Assembly: GCA_946478865.1 (NCBI GenBank)
Contig: CAMLDO010000029.1
Location: forward strand, 1 to 26,137
Direction of reading: 5' to 3'
Length of the DNA stretch: 26,137 nt
DNA from: an uncultured Methylobacillus sp.
GTDB lineage: Bacteria; Pseudomonadota; Gammaproteobacteria; Burkholderiales; Methylophilaceae
The notes beneath the pieces were generated by a model. The model was not told the origin of the DNA. It saw nothing but the letters and a program-made list of their open reading frames with translations, and did no database searches. Position 1 is the stretch's first letter. The number at the start of each line of letters is the position of its first letter. This document shows positions 24,550 to 26,137 of this stretch, one piece after another. The position numbers and the translations under genes are program-made.

Positions 24550-25944
24550 TCAGCCCAGATACTCAGCCAAGCGTCGCAGAGTCTCATCCTTGCCCAGCAA
24601 TGCCATGACGGCATCAATGCTGGGAGATTGAGCGCCGCCGGTCACCATCACGCGCAAGGGCATCGCCACCCTGGGAAACTTGAGGCCATTGGAGGTAACC
24701 GCATGCTCGATTTCGGCATGGATGGCTTCCGTAGTCCACTCGACATTGCTCAATCTGCCAGCCAATGCCTGCATGATGGGTCGCGCTTCAGGCGTCAGAT
24801 GTTTGTCGAGCACTTCCTGGGCAGGATGAATACGCTGGTAAAAATACTCGACCGCATCAGCCAACTCATTCAGCGTAGAGGCTCGCTCGCGATACAACTC
24901 GACCACCCCTTGCACGTCCGCCCCGCCTTCCGTCGAGATGCCGCGTTTGCCCAGCCTCTTGCTCACCTCGCCCGCAAGCATCGTCACATCGGCCAGCTTG
25001 ATGTAATGGGCATTCAGCCAGTTGAGCTTCTCGGTATTGAATTGCGCTGCGGAAGGCGTGATGTGATCAAGCCCGAACCATTCGCAAAACTGCGTCATGC
25101 TGAAGATCTCGTCGTCTCCATGCGACCAGCCTAGACGCGCCAGATAGTTGAGCACGGCCTCGGGAAGATACCCGTCGTCATCGTACTGCGTCACGCTGAC
25201 CGCGCCATGCCGTTTGGAAAGCTTCTGCCCGTCATCGCCCAGAATCATCGACAAGTGAGCGTACAGCGGCACCTGAGCTCCAAGCGCATGCAGCAGATTG
25301 ATTTGCCGCGGAGTATTGTTGACGTGATCGTCGCCGCGAATCACATGGGTAATCCCCATGTCCCAATCGTCCACGACCACGCAGAAGTTATAGGTTGGGG
25401 TGCCGTCGGCACGCGCGATAATGAAATCGTCCAGCTCATCATTGGAAATCGCAATGCGTCCCTTGACCTGGTCGTCCCAGGCCACCATCCCGCTCAATGG
25501 ATTGCGGAATCGCACCACTGGCTGCACGCCGCTCGGCGGAGTAGGCAGCACCTTGCCCTCCTCCGGCCGCCAAGTGCCGTCATAACGCGGCTTGAGTCCC
25601 GCAGCCATTTGCGCCTCGCGCATCTGCGCCAACTCTTCGGGCGAGGTATAGCAATAGTAGGCCTTGCCAGATTCCAACAGCTGGCCGATAACTTCCTTGT
25701 ACCGGTCCATGCGTTGCATCTGGTAGAACGGACCCTCATCCCAGTTCAGCCCCAGCCAGTTCATCCCGTCCAGAATCGCCTGCACCGCTTCCGGCGTGGA
25801 ACGTGCCACGTCGGTATCCTCGATGCGCAGGATGAACTTGCCACCGTGCTTGCGGGCATAGGCCCAGGAAAACAAAGCCGTGCGCGCGCCGCCGATATGC
25901 AGGAAACCGGTCGGGCTGGGAGCGAAACGAGTACGTACAGTCAT
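24550..25944 (-). CDS. gltX: Glutamyl-tRNA synthetase
   Basis: A 464-residue class I aminoacyl-tRNA synthetase that charges tRNA-Glu. [20 protein letters not shown] contains the HIGH motif (as HIGG, residues 16-19), and GQKLSKRHG near residue 240 is the KMSKS loop. The conserved [13 protein letters not shown] and [14 protein letters not shown] are intact. The missing four-cysteine zinc motif in the acceptor-binding region marks a zinc-free type. The open frame reaches 25998, but ATG 25944 ([13 protein letters not shown]) gives the standard N-terminus. No good ribosome-binding site is visible. Its stop codon is back to back with the stop of the beta-CASP gene. Confidence 0.96.
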   Translation of the reverse strand: MTVRTRFAPSPTGFLHIGGARTALFSWAYARKHGGKFILRIEDTDVARSTPEAVQAILDGMNWLGLNWDEGPFYQMQRMDRYKEVIGQLLESGKAYYCYTSPEELAQMREAQMAAGLKPRYDGTWRPEEGKVLPTPPSGVQPVVRFRNPLSGMVAWDDQVKGRIAISNDELDDFIIARADGTPTYNFCVVVDDWDMGITHVIRGDDHVNNTPRQINLLHALGAQVPLYAHLSMILGDDGQKLSKRHGAVSVTQYDDDGYLPEAVLNYLARLGWSHGDDEIFSMTQFCEWFGLDHITPSAAQFNTEKLNWLNAHYIKLADVTMLAGEVSKRLGKRGISTEGGADVQGVVELYRERASTLNELADAVEYFYQRIHPAQEVLDKHLTPEARPIMQALAGRLSNVEWTTEAIHAEIEHAVTSNGLKFPRVAMPLRVMVTGGAQSPSIDAVMALLGKDETLRRLAEYLG

Positions 25945-25975
25945 GGGAAGAAGTGTAAATGGTGAGAAGGCGCGG

Positions 25976-25984
25976 ATTTTATCA
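25976..25984 (-). promoter_or_regulatory. Candidate extended -10 promoter of gltX
   Basis: On the minus strand TGATAAAAT (25984-25976) fits an extended -10 element (TG, one base, then TAAAAT), placing transcription start about 25 bases before the gltX ATG. The -35 region is poor, as is allowed for extended -10 promoters. Confidence 0.4.
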
Positions 25985-26005
25985 TGCGCCGCCGCCAATT
26001 CCGAT

Positions 26006-26034
26006 TTGACCCGCTGAGGCCACTATGATTTAAT
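26006..26034 (+). promoter_or_regulatory. Promoter of tRNA-Val
   Basis: TTGACC (26006-26011) and TTTAAT (26029-26034) are 17 bp apart. A GC-rich discriminator (ACGCGCC) follows the -10, as in stringently controlled stable-RNA promoters. Confidence 0.65.
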
Positions 26035-26053
26035 ACGCGCCTTCCCCGATACG

Positions 26054-26128
26054 GGGCGGTTAGCTCAGCGGTAGAGCACTGCCTTCACACGGCAGGGGTC
26101 ACTGGTTCGATCCCAGTACCGCCCACCA
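26054..26128 (+). tRNA. tRNA-Val (anticodon CAC)
   Basis: Class I tRNA of 75 nt including an encoded CCA. Acceptor GGGCGGT pairs with ACCGCCC. The D-arm contains AGCTCAGCGGTAGAGC. The anticodon stem CTGCC/GGCAG holds loop TTCACAC, giving anticodon CAC (reads GUG). The T-arm is CTGGTTCGATCCCAG. The remaining bases to the window end contain nothing recognisable. Confidence 0.96.
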
Positions 26129-26137
26129 TGCTTCAAA

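Overview
This window looks like chromosomal core DNA from an autotrophic betaproteobacterium. The evidence is Calvin-cycle genes at the left edge (class II fructose-bisphosphate aldolase tail, then phosphoribulokinase), the gene order hfq-hflX-hflK-hflC-DUF2065-hisZ-purA that is common in Betaproteobacteria, and a short bacterial-type 4.5S SRP RNA next to dnaX. A four-gene block for tetrahydromethanopterin (H4MPT) / methanofuran-type cofactor synthesis points to a lineage with methylotroph-like C1 genes, such as Nitrosomonadales (Sulfuricella/Gallionella-like). That genus-level suggestion is inference. I see no phage, IS element, CRISPR array or integron.

Layout. 1-1216 (+): end of fba, then prk, then a strong terminator facing a cold-shock gene on the minus strand (1241-1444). 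1681-6011 (+): a DUF2339 multispanning membrane protein and glycogen phosphorylase. 6012-6704: a gene-poor stretch with several inverted repeats and one 63-codon ORF of unknown function, ending in a terminator. 6705-6794 (-): tRNA-Ser(GGA), divergent from 6900-6997 (+) 4.5S RNA. 7060-9742 (+): dnaX-ybaB-recR, a classic replication/repair cluster. 12441-9735 (-): SAH/MTA-type deaminase-ubiG-gph, joined by ATGA overlaps. 13601-12489 (-): OmpA-family porin with its own promoter and terminator.

23027-13678 (-) is an almost gapless run of eleven genes: hfq, hflX, hflK, hflC, a DUF2065 small membrane protein, hisZ, purA, a DmrX/AfpA-like flavoprotein, a DUF6513 pterin-binding-domain protein, a DUF447 protein and mfnB. 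The last four overlap each other and sit 2 nt behind purA. They form the most interesting part of the window: a compact H4MPT-type cofactor module containing two families with no assigned reaction, tacked onto a housekeeping operon. Divergent from hfq is a beta-CASP metallo-beta-lactamase-fold protein (23158-24549, +), whose stop codon abuts the stop of gltX (25944-24550, -). The window closes with tRNA-Val(CAC) at 26054-26128 (+).

How the genes fit together: fba/prk and gph (phosphoglycolate phosphatase) support carbon fixation and its by-product salvage; glgP mobilises stored glucan. The deaminase is placed to remove the S-adenosylhomocysteine product of UbiG. Hfq, the beta-CASP protein and the cold-shock protein are RNA-handling functions. 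The H4MPT block would supply a C1 carrier for formaldehyde/formate metabolism, but the enzymes that use that carrier are not in this window.
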